Shown: in pieces, positions 56,250 through 64,000 of the stretch | How positions within the stretch are numbered: the stretch's first letter is position 1 | Layout: every line of letters starts with the position of its first letter | NCBI RefSeq assembly: GCF_037076425.1 | Contig: NZ_AP028127.1 | Span: forward strand, 898,001-962,000 | Direction: 5' to 3' | Length of the DNA: 64,000 nt | Source: Turicibacter faecis | Lineage (GTDB): Bacteria > Bacillota_I > Bacilli_A > MOL361 > Turicibacteraceae | Program-made: the position numbers and the translations under genes | The notes under the pieces: model-generated | Database searches by the model: none | The model's input: only the letters and a program-made list of their open reading frames with translations | What the model was told of the DNA's origin: nothing

Positions 56250-56481
56250 ATGAAAATGAGCTATAAACTTGACGATGGAGGAGTTTGTTTTAAAAGCGTC
56301 CAACATCGTTTTTATTATGAGATAAACGAAAGAGAGGGGGAAACGACCTTTAGTGTTTCATGTAATAAATAGAATTTAACCACCTCAAACTTTTATAAAA
56401 AATGGGAAGGAAACCGTTAAAAATGAAGAAGATCAAAAAGACGGATCACTTTCTCAAGTTAAATTTCAATTGACTGCATAA
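56250..56481 (+). pseudogene. broken small gene
   Basis: ATG 56250 reads MKMSYKLDDGGVCFKSVQ and continues to YYEINEREGETTFSV, then meets TAG at 56370-56372. The same frame continues briefly (NLTTSNFYKK). A one-base shift near 56405 opens NGKETVKNEEDQKDGSLSQV and ends at TAA 56479-56481. The consistent hydrophilic coding character across the breaks suggests a single small gene with a stop and a frameshift. It lacks an SD. I do not recognise it. The rest of 56196-56760 has a terminator and a promoter. Confidence 0.4.
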
Positions 56482-56515
56482 AAGAGCACATTTTTTTACA
56501 ATAGGTGATTAGAAG

Positions 56516-56556
56516 AACCCCGTCTACGGATTTAAAACGAAGACGAGGTTTTTTTA
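56516..56556 (+). terminator. intrinsic terminator
   Basis: AACCCCGTCT pairs with AGACGAGGTT (one mismatch) around a 15-base loop, followed by T7. It closes whatever transcript crosses the broken gene. Confidence 0.8.
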
Positions 56557-56683
56557 TTATTTTTCTTCCAAACAGAATTCGACAATTCGATTATGGTTAG
56601 CGCTTACTCGAAAAGAGGGGAGGATGAAATAGAGATTGTGTACGTTTTCACAGGCTTCAATTGAACTTTTTTTCACAATATTA

Positions 56684-56712
56684 TTGTTAAAGAATTCACA
56701 ACATGCTATACT
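56684..56712 (+). promoter_or_regulatory. promoter of the paired paralogues
   Basis: TTGTTA (56684-56689), 17 bases and TATACT (56707-56712) fit a sigma-A promoter. It lies 48 bases before the first paralogue. Confidence 0.75.
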
Positions 56713-56760
56713 ACAGACATCAAGCAAAGATTAATTAATACGTGAGAGGGGTTTTCAAGG

Positions 56761-57039
56761 ATGAGAACAGAGAAAGAATTTATCAACCGAATTAAGGAAT
56801 GTCCGATGGATGTTAAAATCAGGGGGAATCGTCAAAGTATTATTTTATCTTTCGATGAAACAGAAGTGAAGTTCCCAGTTGTTGATTATATTTATACACG
56901 ATTTGTGTGTTCTTTGTCTCATGCTCAAATCTTATCAAAAGGTAAACTAGAAGAGTTGAGTTTAAAAAGTTTCGAGGCGCTCGCAACAGCAGCGATTAAT
57001 CGAAAAGGATCAAGTTTTGATTTGACATTTCAAGCGTAA
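56761..57039 (+). CDS. tandem paralogue A, unknown function
   Basis: A 92-residue cytoplasmic protein, starting MRTEKEFINRIKECPMDVK. The first half looks like a small beta unit (VKIRGNRQSIILSFDETEVKF), the second helical (AQILSKGKLEELSLKSFEALATAAINRK). One Cys at residue 14 is shared with the next copy. I do not recognise the family. The SD is AGAGAGGGG. It forms a two-gene unit with the paralogue 38 bases downstream (start to stop distance 57039-57078). Many synonymous differences with strong protein similarity suggest both copies are kept by selection. Confidence 0.8.
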   Translation: MRTEKEFINRIKECPMDVKIRGNRQSIILSFDETEVKFPVVDYIYTRFVCSLSHAQILSKGKLEELSLKSFEALATAAINRKGSSFDLTFQA

Positions 57040-57077
57040 GCGTGGATATAAAGGGGAAAAATGAAGGAGGAAATCAA

Positions 57078-57356
57078 ATGAGAACGGAAAAAGAATTTAT
57101 TAACTATATTAAGGAATGCCCAATGGAGGTTAAAATTAGAGGAAATCGTCAAAATATTATTTTGTCTTGTAAAGATACGGAGGTAAAATTTCCGGTTGTT
57201 GATCATATTTATACACGATTTATTTGCTCGCTTTCAGAGGCACAAATTTTATCAAAAGGCCATCTAGAAGAAATGGGATTACCAAGTTTAGAAGCATTAG
57301 CAACAGCGGCGATGAATCGTCAAGCGTCTAGCTTTGACTTAGTATTTGAGGCCTAA
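57078..57356 (+). CDS. tandem paralogue B, unknown function
   Basis: A 92-residue paralogue of the previous protein. It is nearly identical at the N-terminus (MRTEKEFINYIKECPME) and in the middle (KFPVVDHIYTRFICSLSEAQI), with differences mainly in residues 63-87. I start it at ATG 57078, after a strong SD (AAGGAGG). An in-frame GTG at 57042 lacks a good site. The shared Cys at 14 and another at 54 (C in RFICSLS) are common to both. No transmembrane or signal segments. A terminator follows. Confidence 0.82.
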   Translation: MRTEKEFINYIKECPMEVKIRGNRQNIILSCKDTEVKFPVVDHIYTRFICSLSEAQILSKGHLEEMGLPSLEALATAAMNRQASSFDLVFEA

Positions 57357-57376
57357 TGAGGCCTAATAAGGGAAAT

Positions 57377-57407
57377 AAAAAGGCTAGGCATGGACGCTAG
57401 CTTTTTT
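57377..57407 (+). terminator. terminator after paralogues
   Basis: GCTAG (57383-57387) and CTAGC (57397-57401), flanked by A- and T-runs that extend pairing, form a hairpin ending in T6. Confidence 0.75.
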
Positions 57408-57538
57408 ATTTGAGTGTTCCTCTTTATAAAACGTCGAACTTAGTCGGGATTATAAGAGAAAAAACAATGAGTTTTAGGCATATTTTTATGAGGATCTTCT
57501 TATAATGAAGTATCAATTAATTAAAGGAGCCTATAACG

Positions 57539-57715
57539 ATGAAAAAATTTGAGTACCGATTAGAAAACTTAGCGATTGATATAAAGACAGTTTTAAATGT
57601 GGCAAATCAGGAGTTAACGGAAACGTTAAAACAAAAATTAGATGAACTTGGGCAAGAGGGATGGCGCCTTTGTGGAGTTAATGGTCATTTGTATTATTTT
57701 ACACGTGAATTATAA
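57539..57715 (+). CDS. DUF4177-like small protein
   Basis: A 58-residue protein starting at ATG 57539 with SD AAAGGAG. The pattern KKFEYR..., a helix (QELTETLKQKLDELGQEGWRL) and a strand (GHLYYFTREL) matches DUF4177: beta strand, helix with EGW, then beta. These are small cytoplasmic proteins of unknown function. A -10 TATAAT lies at 57501-57506. It stands alone before the fructose operon. Confidence 0.7.
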   Translation: MKKFEYRLENLAIDIKTVLNVANQELTETLKQKLDELGQEGWRLCGVNGHLYYFTREL

Positions 57716-57731
57716 CTAGTATTCATTGAAT

Positions 57732-57779
57732 AAAGAGGGAGAGGGATACCTGATCAAAATGAGGGGCCCCTCTTTTTTT
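57732..57779 (+). terminator. probable terminator
   Basis: AAAGAGGG (57732-57739) can pair with CCCTCTTT near 57768-57775, followed by a T-run. The loop is long but an inner pairing is possible. It lies immediately before the operator array. Confidence 0.55.
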
Positions 57780-57838
57780 GTTATGTAATGAACGAATATG
57801 GATGTTTATGAACGAAAGTGAATGAATTTGAATGAAAA
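57779..57838 (+). promoter_or_regulatory. 10-bp-phased repeat array, probable FruR operator
   Basis: TG dinucleotides start at 57779, 57789, 57799, 57809, 57819 and 57829, exactly every 10 bases. Four of the six units are close to TGAAYGAANN: TGAACGAATA (57789), TGAACGAAAG (57809), TGAATGAATT (57819) and TGAATGAAAA (57829). The array ends just upstream of the fruR promoter. Such helical phasing lets a dimeric or tetrameric DeoR-type repressor bind one face of DNA. Confidence 0.75.
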
Positions 57839-57841
57839 CGA

Positions 57842-57891
57842 TTGACTAAAGGTGAGGATTTCGTTAAAATTGAATTGTAGGAAACGGTTTC
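57842..57891 (+). promoter_or_regulatory. fru operon promoter with cre-like inverted repeat
   Basis: TTGACT (57842-57847), 17 bases and TAAAAT (57865-57870) form a good promoter. GAAACGGTTTC (57881-57891) is an 11-base inverted repeat just downstream of the likely start, consistent with a CcpA cre half-match or a second regulator site. The leader to the gene is about 110 bases. Confidence 0.75.
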
Positions 57892-57995
57892 GAAAAAGAG
57901 TTATAGAGGTGTTCAAGACATCCATGAAATGAACGTGTTTAGAAGGTCCCTCATCACGGGAAGTTAAACGAAATAGGATATTGGAGGTGAGGCTT

Positions 57996-58742
57996 TTGAT
58001 TACGGAAAAAAGACATCAATTAATCTTATCGGAACTCAAGGAGAAAGGATCGGTAAAGGTCGCTGATCTTGTGGAGAAGTTTAATTTTTCAGAGTCAACC
58101 ATCCGTCGAGATCTTGTTCAACTTGAAGCACGTCATTGTTTAAAGCGTGTTCATGGGGGTGCAATCCCTGTTCTTAATAAATTTGTTGAAAAAAGCTATC
58201 AAGATAAAAAAAGTCAATTTATTCATCAAAAAGATGGGATGGCAAAGTATGCAGCCTCGTTTGTTCAGGATGGAGAGAGTATTTATCTTGATTCAGGAAC
58301 AACAACCTTTGAGATGATTAAATATTTAAAAGAAAAGGATATTGTGGTAGTGACGAACGGACTCTCTCATATTGAAGCGCTCATTGATCATGAAATTCCA
58401 TGCTTTATTCTCGGGGGAAGAGTGAAACACAAGACAAAGGCGATTATCGGATATGAGGCGCTAACCTTGTTACATCGTTATAAATTTGACAAGTGTTTTA
58501 TTGGAAGTAACGGGGTTCATCCCATCCACGGTTTTACCACCCCAGATCCAGAGGAAGCCTTGATTAAAGAGCACGCGATTAAATCCTCAGCAACGACATA
58601 TGTCTTAGTTGATGAAAGTAAGTTTGGTGAAGTAAGTTTTACAAAGTTTGCGGACTTAGAAGAAGCGACTATTATTACAACAGGAAGTCTTGATCTTAAG
58701 GCCTATGAAAAAATAACGATAGTAAAGGACGTGAAAATATGA
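57996..58742 (+). CDS. fruR: DeoR-family fructose operon regulator
   Basis: Repressor of the fructose operon. The N-terminal DeoR HTH is VKVADLVEKFNFSESTIRRDLVQLEARHC, followed by the family's KRVHGGAIP. The sensor domain has YLDSGTTTFEMI, the NGLSH and FIGSNGVHP loops and DESKFG. It probably binds fructose-1-phosphate. The start is TTG 57996 after SD GGAGGTGA (57983-57990), six codons later than the longest frame. It is the first gene of a unit with pfkB and PTS genes, behind the phased operator array. Confidence 0.92.
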   Translation: MITEKRHQLILSELKEKGSVKVADLVEKFNFSESTIRRDLVQLEARHCLKRVHGGAIPVLNKFVEKSYQDKKSQFIHQKDGMAKYAASFVQDGESIYLDSGTTTFEMIKYLKEKDIVVVTNGLSHIEALIDHEIPCFILGGRVKHKTKAIIGYEALTLLHRYKFDKCFIGSNGVHPIHGFTTPDPEEALIKEHAIKSSATTYVLVDESKFGEVSFTKFADLEEATIITTGSLDLKAYEKITIVKDVKI

Positions 58743-59659
58743 TATATACAGTAACTTTGAATCCATCGATTGATTACGTCGTGAATATGGAGCAATTAGT
58801 TGAGGGAATGGTAAATCGGGTGAGCACCGAACATTTTTATGCGGGTGGAAAGGGAATCAATGTGTCTCAAATTCTGAATCAGCACGGAATTTCCAATCGT
58901 GCATTAGGTTTTATTAGTGGATTTACGGGAAATTTTATTGAAGGAAGCTTAAAAGAAAAGGGCATTGATACCGATTTTATTCGATTGAGTGAGGGATACT
59001 CTAGAATCAATATGAAAATTAAAACAACGACAGATGAAACAGAGATTAATGGAATGGGACCGCATATTCCAAAAACAGAGATTGATAAACTGTATCGGCA
59101 GTTAGATTTATTAACGGCGGATGATACGTTAGTGTTAGCGGGAAGCATTCCGGCGACGCTACCGGATGATTTTTACGAAAAAATGATGGAGCATGTACAG
59201 GATCGAGGAGTAAAAGTAGTCGTTGATGCCACTAAAAATTTATTATTAAACGTCTTAACCTATCGTCCTTTTTTAATTAAACCTAATCATCATGAAATAG
59301 CAGAGATGTTTGGGGTAACGATTTCAACCACGGAAGATTTGCTTCAGTATGGGAATCGCTTGAAGGACATGGGGGCGCGTAACGTCTTAATTTCAATGGG
59401 AGGAGACGGAGCAATTTTATTAGCTGAAAATGGTGAGGTATACCGATCAAATGTTCCAAAGGGGGTCGTAAAAAATTCAGTGGGAGCCGGGGATTCGATG
59501 GTAGCGGGGTTTATTGCCGGTTATGAAAAAACTCAATGTTATGAACAGGCGCTTCGTCTTGGAGCAGCGAGTGGGAGTGCCACAGCTTTTTCAAGCGATG
59601 TAGCGACAGCAGAGGAGATTTTAGCCTTAGTAAAGGAAATTGTTGTTCAAAAACTATAA
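58739..59659 (+). CDS. fruK: 1-phosphofructokinase
   Basis: PfkB-family kinase making fructose-1,6-bisphosphate from fructose-1-phosphate. Signature: NPSIDYVV start, GGKGINVSQILNQHG, the anion hole and catalytic Asp in KNSVGAGDSMVAGFIAG, and the acceptor-side LAGSIPATLPDDFY. The 306-residue length is standard. It overlaps the regulator gene by four bases (ATGA), so translation is coupled. It precedes the fructose transporter by 15 bases. Confidence 0.95.
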   Translation: MIYTVTLNPSIDYVVNMEQLVEGMVNRVSTEHFYAGGKGINVSQILNQHGISNRALGFISGFTGNFIEGSLKEKGIDTDFIRLSEGYSRINMKIKTTTDETEINGMGPHIPKTEIDKLYRQLDLLTADDTLVLAGSIPATLPDDFYEKMMEHVQDRGVKVVVDATKNLLLNVLTYRPFLIKPNHHEIAEMFGVTISTTEDLLQYGNRLKDMGARNVLISMGGDGAILLAENGEVYRSNVPKGVVKNSVGAGDSMVAGFIAGYEKTQCYEQALRLGAASGSATAFSSDVATAEEILALVKEIVVQKL

Positions 59660-59674
59660 AATGGAGGGGTTCAT

Positions 59675-61561
59675 ATGAGAATTATCGATTTGTTAAGTAA
59701 AGACTCAATTAGTCTTCGTTTACAGGCGAAAAATAAAATGGAGGCCATCAATGAATTAGTTGATTTAGTAGATGCTAGTGGTCACTTAACTGATAAAAAG
59801 GCGTACAAGGAAGGAATTATTGCGCGTGAAGAGCAGAGTACAACCGGGATTGGAGAAGGGATTGCCATTCCACATGCTAAAGTAGCTGCAGTGAAAAAGG
59901 CATGCTTGGCGGCCGCTGTTAGCCACGTGGGGGTTGACTATGAATCGTTTGATGGAAGTTTAGCTCATTTGTTTTTTATGATTGCTGCACCTGATGGGGC
60001 AAATAACACGCACTTAGAAGTCCTATCGCGATTATCAACGATTTTGATGGATGAATCCTTTAGAAAGAAACTGATGGATGCCAAAACAGTGGATGAATTT
60101 TTATCATTGATTGATCGAAAGGAAACAGAGGCGTTTAAAGAGGAAACAGAAGAAGTTATCGAACAAGGGGGGAATGAAAAGGCATCAAAATATCCTCAAG
60201 TATTGGCAGTCACAGCGTGTCCAACTGGAATTGCGCATACGTTTATGGCGGCAGAATCACTTAATAAAAAGGGGGCAGAGTTAGGAATTTCGATTAAGGT
60301 TGAGACGAATGGATCAGCAGGAATTAAAAATGCGTTAACAAAAGAAGAGATTGAGCATTGTGAAGCTATTATTGTTGCGGCTGATAAAAAGGTAGAAATG
60401 GCACGATTCAATGGTAAACGTGTGATTCAAACAAAGGTTGCCGACGGGATTCACAAAGCAGAAGAATTAATTAACCGGGCAGTAAATGGAGAGGCACCCA
60501 TTTACTATAATTCGTCAGCGACACAGGATGTAGTGGAGGAGTCAACTGAAAGTTTCGGGCGTCAATTATATAAACACTTAATGAATGGTGTTTCAAACAT
60601 GTTACCTTTCGTTGTAGCTGGAGGAATTTTAATTGCCCTTGCCTTCTTATTTGATAATCGCGAAATAAACCCAGCAAATTTTGGATCAAATACGCCGTTT
60701 GCTGCTTTCTTTAAAACGATTGGTGATGCAGCCTTCGGATTTTTATTGCCTGTGTTAGCAGGATTTATCGCGGTTAGTATCGCGGATCGCCCAGCTATGG
60801 TTGTTGGTTTCGTTGGTGGATTGTTAGCAAATGTAGGTGGCGCTGGATTTTTAGGGGCGTTACTTGCCGGATTTATTGCCGGTTATCTTGTTGTTGGATT
60901 AAAGAAAGTTTTCTCATTTTTACCATCATCACTTGAAGGGATTAAACCTGTTCTGCTTTATCCTTTATTTGGAACATTGCTTGTCGGAGTCATCATGACG
61001 TTTATTGTAAATCCGCCAGTTGCCTTTGTTAATCAAGGGTTGACTAATTTTTTAAATGGATTAGGAACGAGTTCAGCAGTTATTTTAGGAATTGTTGTGG
61101 CTGGAATGATGGCGATTGATATGGGAGGACCATTTAATAAAGCGGCTTACGTTTTTGGAATTGCTTCATTAGAATCTGGAAATGAAGCAGTTATGGCGGC
61201 TGTCATGGCCGGGGGGATGGTTCCACCTTTAGCCATCGCATTAGCCACAACGTTCTTTAGCCAACGTTTTACAAAAGAGCAACGTGATTCTGGAAAAGTT
61301 AATTATGTCATGGGACTCTCTTTTATTACGGAAGGGGCTATCCCATTTGCAGCGGCTGATCCATTAAAAGTCATTCCTGCTTGTGTGGTTGGTTCGGCGA
61401 TTGCTGGTGCACTAACGATGATTTTTAATTGTACGTTGCCAGCACCACACGGTGGAATCTTCGTATTACCGGTTGTAGGAAATGCCCTCATGTACCTTGT
61501 TGCGATTGCCGTAGGTTCAATAGTCGGTGCTTGTATTTTAGGTGCTTTAAAGAAAAAATAA
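59675..61561 (+). CDS. fruA: PTS fructose EIIABC
   Basis: Three-domain fructose transporter of 628 residues. The EIIA domain has the phospho-His in GEGIAIPHAKV (H67). The EIIB domain has the phospho-Cys in TACPTGIAHTF (C182). The EIIC domain (from about residue 290) has LLPFVVAGGILIALAFLF-type helices and GPFNKAAYVFG. The order A-B-C is that of typical Firmicute FruA. It imports fructose as fructose-1-phosphate for the preceding kinase. A strong terminator follows. Confidence 0.95.
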   Translation: MRIIDLLSKDSISLRLQAKNKMEAINELVDLVDASGHLTDKKAYKEGIIAREEQSTTGIGEGIAIPHAKVAAVKKACLAAAVSHVGVDYESFDGSLAHLFFMIAAPDGANNTHLEVLSRLSTILMDESFRKKLMDAKTVDEFLSLIDRKETEAFKEETEEVIEQGGNEKASKYPQVLAVTACPTGIAHTFMAAESLNKKGAELGISIKVETNGSAGIKNALTKEEIEHCEAIIVAADKKVEMARFNGKRVIQTKVADGIHKAEELINRAVNGEAPIYYNSSATQDVVEESTESFGRQLYKHLMNGVSNMLPFVVAGGILIALAFLFDNREINPANFGSNTPFAAFFKTIGDAAFGFLLPVLAGFIAVSIADRPAMVVGFVGGLLANVGGAGFLGALLAGFIAGYLVVGLKKVFSFLPSSLEGIKPVLLYPLFGTLLVGVIMTFIVNPPVAFVNQGLTNFLNGLGTSSAVILGIVVAGMMAIDMGGPFNKAAYVFGIASLESGNEAVMAAVMAGGMVPPLAIALATTFFSQRFTKEQRDSGKVNYVMGLSFITEGAIPFAAADPLKVIPACVVGSAIAGALTMIFNCTLPAPHGGIFVLPVVGNALMYLVAIAVGSIVGACILGALKKK

Positions 61562-61596
61562 TGATGAGTGAGTGTTGGTTGGATACCGAGGACTCG

Positions 61597-61649
61597 AAAA
61601 AAGACCCCAGGCAGAGATAGCTGATCTATCTTCGGACCTGGGGTCTTTT
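61597..61649 (+). terminator. terminator of fructose operon
   Basis: AAAAGACCCCAGG pairs perfectly with CCTGGGGTCTTTT; an inner AGATAG/CTATCT stem fills the loop. The T-run is in the right arm. Confidence 0.88.
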
Positions 61650-61755
61650 GTATAGGATTGGGGAGGCTAGGTCAACATACAATGGGTGACAGTGGTTGAT
61701 TAGACAACCAACCTGGCGATAACTTTTTGTATGTTCCAACTTCCCGTTAGACGTT

Positions 61756-62391
61756 TCATTTTATTTCATCTACATGAAGCTGTCCATTTGCGACTAAGAA
61801 CTCTTCAAACAACGGAAGCTTCTCTTGAAGTTCTTGACAAAATTGTCGCCATTCAGGCAATCGATGATGGTGACGTTGTGACCAAATGTTCATGAGTTGC
61901 AAATAGTTAGTTGTAATTCTTCCTGTCATTTTTAATCCCGCTGGGGTCGAGTACAGGAGTTTCAGATAATCTTCTTTAGACTTCGTTTGCTGATAATGTT
62001 TTTGAAGCTCTTCTAGACGCTCGATAATAAGAGGGTCTGTATAGTCGTTAAACGCAGATTTTAAATCAAACTGGCTAATTCGATGCATGGTACTCATCCC
62101 AGTAATGATGTCAGCAAAATGGTACCGTTGAAACTCAATCCAAGCTTTATTTGTAAAGGTGATATCCATATTCACGACAATCCCCTTCGCAAACGAACAA
62201 TGTCCACTATTTAACGGAGCGCGTAACAGCTTTAGAGCACGTCGGTAAGGGTGAGACTCCTTTGCATTCCCTTTTAAAGAATTCAGTTGTTGTAAAACAA
62301 TTTCTTCCTGATAATCCTCAATCATCGCATACCCACTCGCAATAAGGGTCTCCTCTAAATCATAGACGCGTAAATGAGAAATAATCTCCAT
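61756..62391 (-). CDS. hypothetical protein, phage-like, possible ThyX-related fold
   Basis: A 211-residue cytoplasmic protein. Segments such as WIEFQRYHFADIITGMSTMHR and TTNYLQLMNIWSQRHHHRLPEW recall proteins found in phages and in Firmicute genomes that resemble flavin-dependent thymidylate synthases. The canonical ThyX motif RHRxxSxNExSxR is absent, so it is not an ordinary ThyX. The SD on the minus strand is GGAGGAG. It stands alone. I cannot assign a reaction; the ThyX link is only a pattern impression. Confidence 0.65.
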   Translation of the reverse strand: MEIISHLRVYDLEETLIASGYAMIEDYQEEIVLQQLNSLKGNAKESHPYRRALKLLRAPLNSGHCSFAKGIVVNMDITFTNKAWIEFQRYHFADIITGMSTMHRISQFDLKSAFNDYTDPLIIERLEELQKHYQQTKSKEDYLKLLYSTPAGLKMTGRITTNYLQLMNIWSQRHHHRLPEWRQFCQELQEKLPLFEEFLVANGQLHVDEIK

Positions 62392-62543
62392 TTTTTCTCC
62401 TCCTTTTTACAATTTAAGATTAAAATAACATGCGAAGAGATGAGGGAGCAAGGAAAAATAACAAATTTCTAATAATCGGTAGAAACGATGAACGATTTAT
62501 TAGAAAATACATATAATAATAAAAAGGAAAGGAGTCGATCGAC

Positions 62544-63140
62544 ATGAGTCAAATAATTCCTAAAATAATTCATCAAATATGGTTAGGAGACGGTGATGTT
62601 CCAATAAAATATTTATCGTTTATTGATTCGTGGAAGTCACATCATCCTGATTGGGAATATCACCTATGGACGGTGGACCATCTGATTCCCTTGAGAAACC
62701 AAAGAAGTTATGATCAAACGACAGATGTCGTGCAAAAGACCAATATCGTTCGTTATGAAGTTCTTTATCAATATGGTGGAATTTACGTTGAATTAGATAC
62801 AGCCTGTTTTAAAAATATTGAACCTTTATTGGATGATGTCGAATTTTTTGTGGAAACTAAAGATGATTTTTATTTTTCTAATGAATTGATGGGATGTACG
62901 CCACATCACGAATTAATGGGCGAATTAGTGGAAGGAATTTCTCGTTCTTTACAGACAGAGGGCTTAGCCCCAATTGATGAGCAAAGCGGTAGCCTTTATA
63001 TGATGAAGTACCTTCTTTGGATGCCAGAGGTCACCATTTTGGAGGAGGCTATGTTCATTCCATCACATACCGAGTTGCTTCAGCCTGAGGATGGCTCATA
63101 CTGCTATCGTTCAGCGCGATTCGTCCCCTCTTTAGGATAA
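62544..63140 (+). CDS. GT32-type glycosyltransferase
   Basis: Predicted sugar transferase of 198 residues, with the Och1/GT32 pattern: IPKIIHQIWLGDG, W-x-x-HHPDWEYHLW, then IVRYEVLYQYGGIYVELDTAC, where the usual DxD metal motif is LDTAC with one Asp only. The family uses nucleotide sugars to build cell-surface glycans. It is shorter than most relatives (about 230-260 residues), as the C-terminus ends early. The SD GGAAAGGAG sets the ATG. It is not in a capsule cluster. Confidence 0.85.
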   Translation: MSQIIPKIIHQIWLGDGDVPIKYLSFIDSWKSHHPDWEYHLWTVDHLIPLRNQRSYDQTTDVVQKTNIVRYEVLYQYGGIYVELDTACFKNIEPLLDDVEFFVETKDDFYFSNELMGCTPHHELMGELVEGISRSLQTEGLAPIDEQSGSLYMMKYLLWMPEVTILEEAMFIPSHTELLQPEDGSYCYRSARFVPSLG

Positions 63141-63320
63141 ATTGCTTTTTTTGACGCTTTACGAGTGCTTCTACTATAACATATGATAAGGCGTCATAGA
63201 TAGTCACCGTTTAAGAAAAAGAGAACGTAGTTTTTAAATCCAGGAAATACCCCTTGACATAGATAGACAAGTTCCTTACGAGTCGCATGTTAGACTAATG
63301 ACGATGAGAGGGGGATGCGG

Positions 63321-63893
63321 ATGAAAAATCCAAAATCGTTTACGACGTTTTTAGAAGGGTTTAACTTAGGAACCATTCTATCATTAATTTTATTGGGGAG
63401 CATTTTATTAAGTAGTCAATCTATTCAAGCATATAGTTTAATCTTAATTCTTATCTTAACGTGTGGTGTTGTCATTGGGGTGGTTAGGCAATACTTGCTG
63501 ATTCAATTAACATTAATGAAAAATATGAGCCATTCCTTTAAGCGCTCGCAAAATCAAATTCCAAAACGTTTATTAGAGATGAAAAATAATAAGTTACTCG
63601 ACGCCCTACATTTATTAGCAGGGATTAGCTTACGGTTGCGAATGAACATGGGGGGAGTTGCTTTACTCACCGTTCTTTTGTTAATGACGCTATTTTTACC
63701 AACCGTCTATACGTATTATTTTTCTTCGAAGATGTTGATTGTGAGTTTAATTTGGAATCTTGCCTTTATCATTTATACGTTTAAAATAGTAAGTGAAATC
63801 AAGGAAAATTATTACTATCTTCAAGATCAGATTAATTATTTATTAGAAGTTAATCAATTTAATCCGGCTCACATGGGGCAAAAACAAAGCTAA
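63321..63893 (+). CDS. membrane protein of unknown function
   Basis: A 190-residue protein with four hydrophobic helices in two pairs (residues 17-60 and about 106-155). A basic loop (KRSQNQIPKRLLEMKNNK) lies between the pairs, and a polar tail follows. I do not recognise a family. I choose ATG 63321 with SD GAGAGGGGG; ATG 63315 is too close to it. It ends at a two-way terminator. Confidence 0.72.
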   Translation: MKNPKSFTTFLEGFNLGTILSLILLGSILLSSQSIQAYSLILILILTCGVVIGVVRQYLLIQLTLMKNMSHSFKRSQNQIPKRLLEMKNNKLLDALHLLAGISLRLRMNMGGVALLTVLLLMTLFLPTVYTYYFSSKMLIVSLIWNLAFIIYTFKIVSEIKENYYYLQDQINYLLEVNQFNPAHMGQKQS

Positions 63894-63902
63894 CCTTTGA
63901 TA

Positions 63903-63942
63903 AATAAGAAATGGACAAGTGCAAGACTTGTCCATTTCTTAT
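63903..63942. terminator. bidirectional terminator
   Basis: AATAAGAAATGGACAAGT and ACTTGTCCATTTCTTATT form a perfect 18-bp stem with a 4-base loop. T-runs on both sides serve the membrane protein gene and the convergent exonuclease gene. Confidence 0.9.
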
Positions 63943-64000
63943 TTTATTGTGAGTGTGAGACCAACTGGGCAGTGATCAGATCCTAAAATTTCTGGATAAA
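63939..64000 (-). CDS. exoA: 3' end of exodeoxyribonuclease III gene
   Basis: The minus strand at the window's edge reads YPEILGSDHCPVGLTLTIK, ending at TAA 63941-63939. GSDHCPV is the conserved C-terminal catalytic motif of exonuclease III/AP endonuclease, with the essential His. Only about 20 codons are within the window, so the rest of the gene lies beyond. The call rests on this short but highly distinctive motif. Confidence 0.8.
   Translation of the reverse strand, partial: YPEILGSDHCPVGLTLTIK

Overview
The window is AT-rich Firmicutes DNA. Strong Shine-Dalgarno (SD) sequences precede most genes, GTG and TTG starts are used, intrinsic terminators are plentiful, and there are CcpA-type cre sites, a CIRCE heat-shock operator, Fur boxes and many PTS genes. 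A CotD-like coat protein points to an endospore former. The gene mix reminds me of Turicibacter or a related gut anaerobe, but that is an impression, not a proof. I found no rRNA, tRNA, CRISPR array, integrase or transposase.

Layout. 1-4.8 kb: the end of an unknown gene, galE, a VanZ-like protein, a proline-rich membrane protein, a roughly 0.5 kb gene-free stretch full of hairpins (candidate structured RNA), a YkyA-like lipoprotein and a GNAT acetyltransferase. 4.8-7.5 kb: tldD and pmbA on the minus strand. 8.2-14.2 kb: a beta-glucoside locus with an RpiR-type regulator, two GH1 6-phospho-beta-glucosidases flanking PTS IIA, IIB and IIC genes, and a promoter with an embedded cre site. 14.2-15.2 kb: gene debris and an intergenic repeat. 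15.2-19.9 kb: a Fur-box locus with a CydDC-like ABC pair (second gene frameshifted), a YgbA-type cysteine protein, a YbaN/DUF454 protein and a small membrane protein. 20-30.5 kb: threonine aldolase beside a decayed gene, a cation-efflux protein, Bcp, YaaA, a flavodoxin-ferredoxin fusion, a glucose-family PTS permease, a CotD-like protein, a phosphodiesterase and a class-I amidotransferase-like hydrolase. 30.6-42.6 kb: a YhgE/Pip protein, htpG under CIRCE, an LD-carboxypeptidase, zinc-ribbon/TM2 plus DUF2752, birA-bioY, dbpA and an L,D-transpeptidase with an SH3 companion. 42.9-50.2 kb: a predicted beta-propeller protein, a two-component system and a heterodimeric ABC exporter. 50.6-53.8 kb: a broken LytTR regulator, an orphan radical SAM enzyme with unusual codon use, and an MFS transporter. 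53.8-64 kb: a membrane-anchored glycerophosphodiesterase, two tandem paralogues of unknown function, a DUF4177 protein, the fruR-fruK-fruA operon behind a 10-bp-phased operator array, a phage-like protein, a GT32 glycosyltransferase, a membrane protein and the end of an exonuclease III gene.

The main theme is sugar uptake by PTS (beta-glucosides, glucose-type sugar, fructose), with carbon-catabolite sites in front of each locus, plus envelope and stress functions. Several loci are visibly decaying: the second CydC-like gene, the LytTR gene, the gene upstream of threonine aldolase, and broken ORFs at 14.3 and 56.3 kb. The best candidates for undescribed biology are the radical SAM/MFS locus, the Fur-linked ABC/YgbA/YbaN locus, the structured region at 2.46-2.95 kb, and the helically phased operator before fruR.
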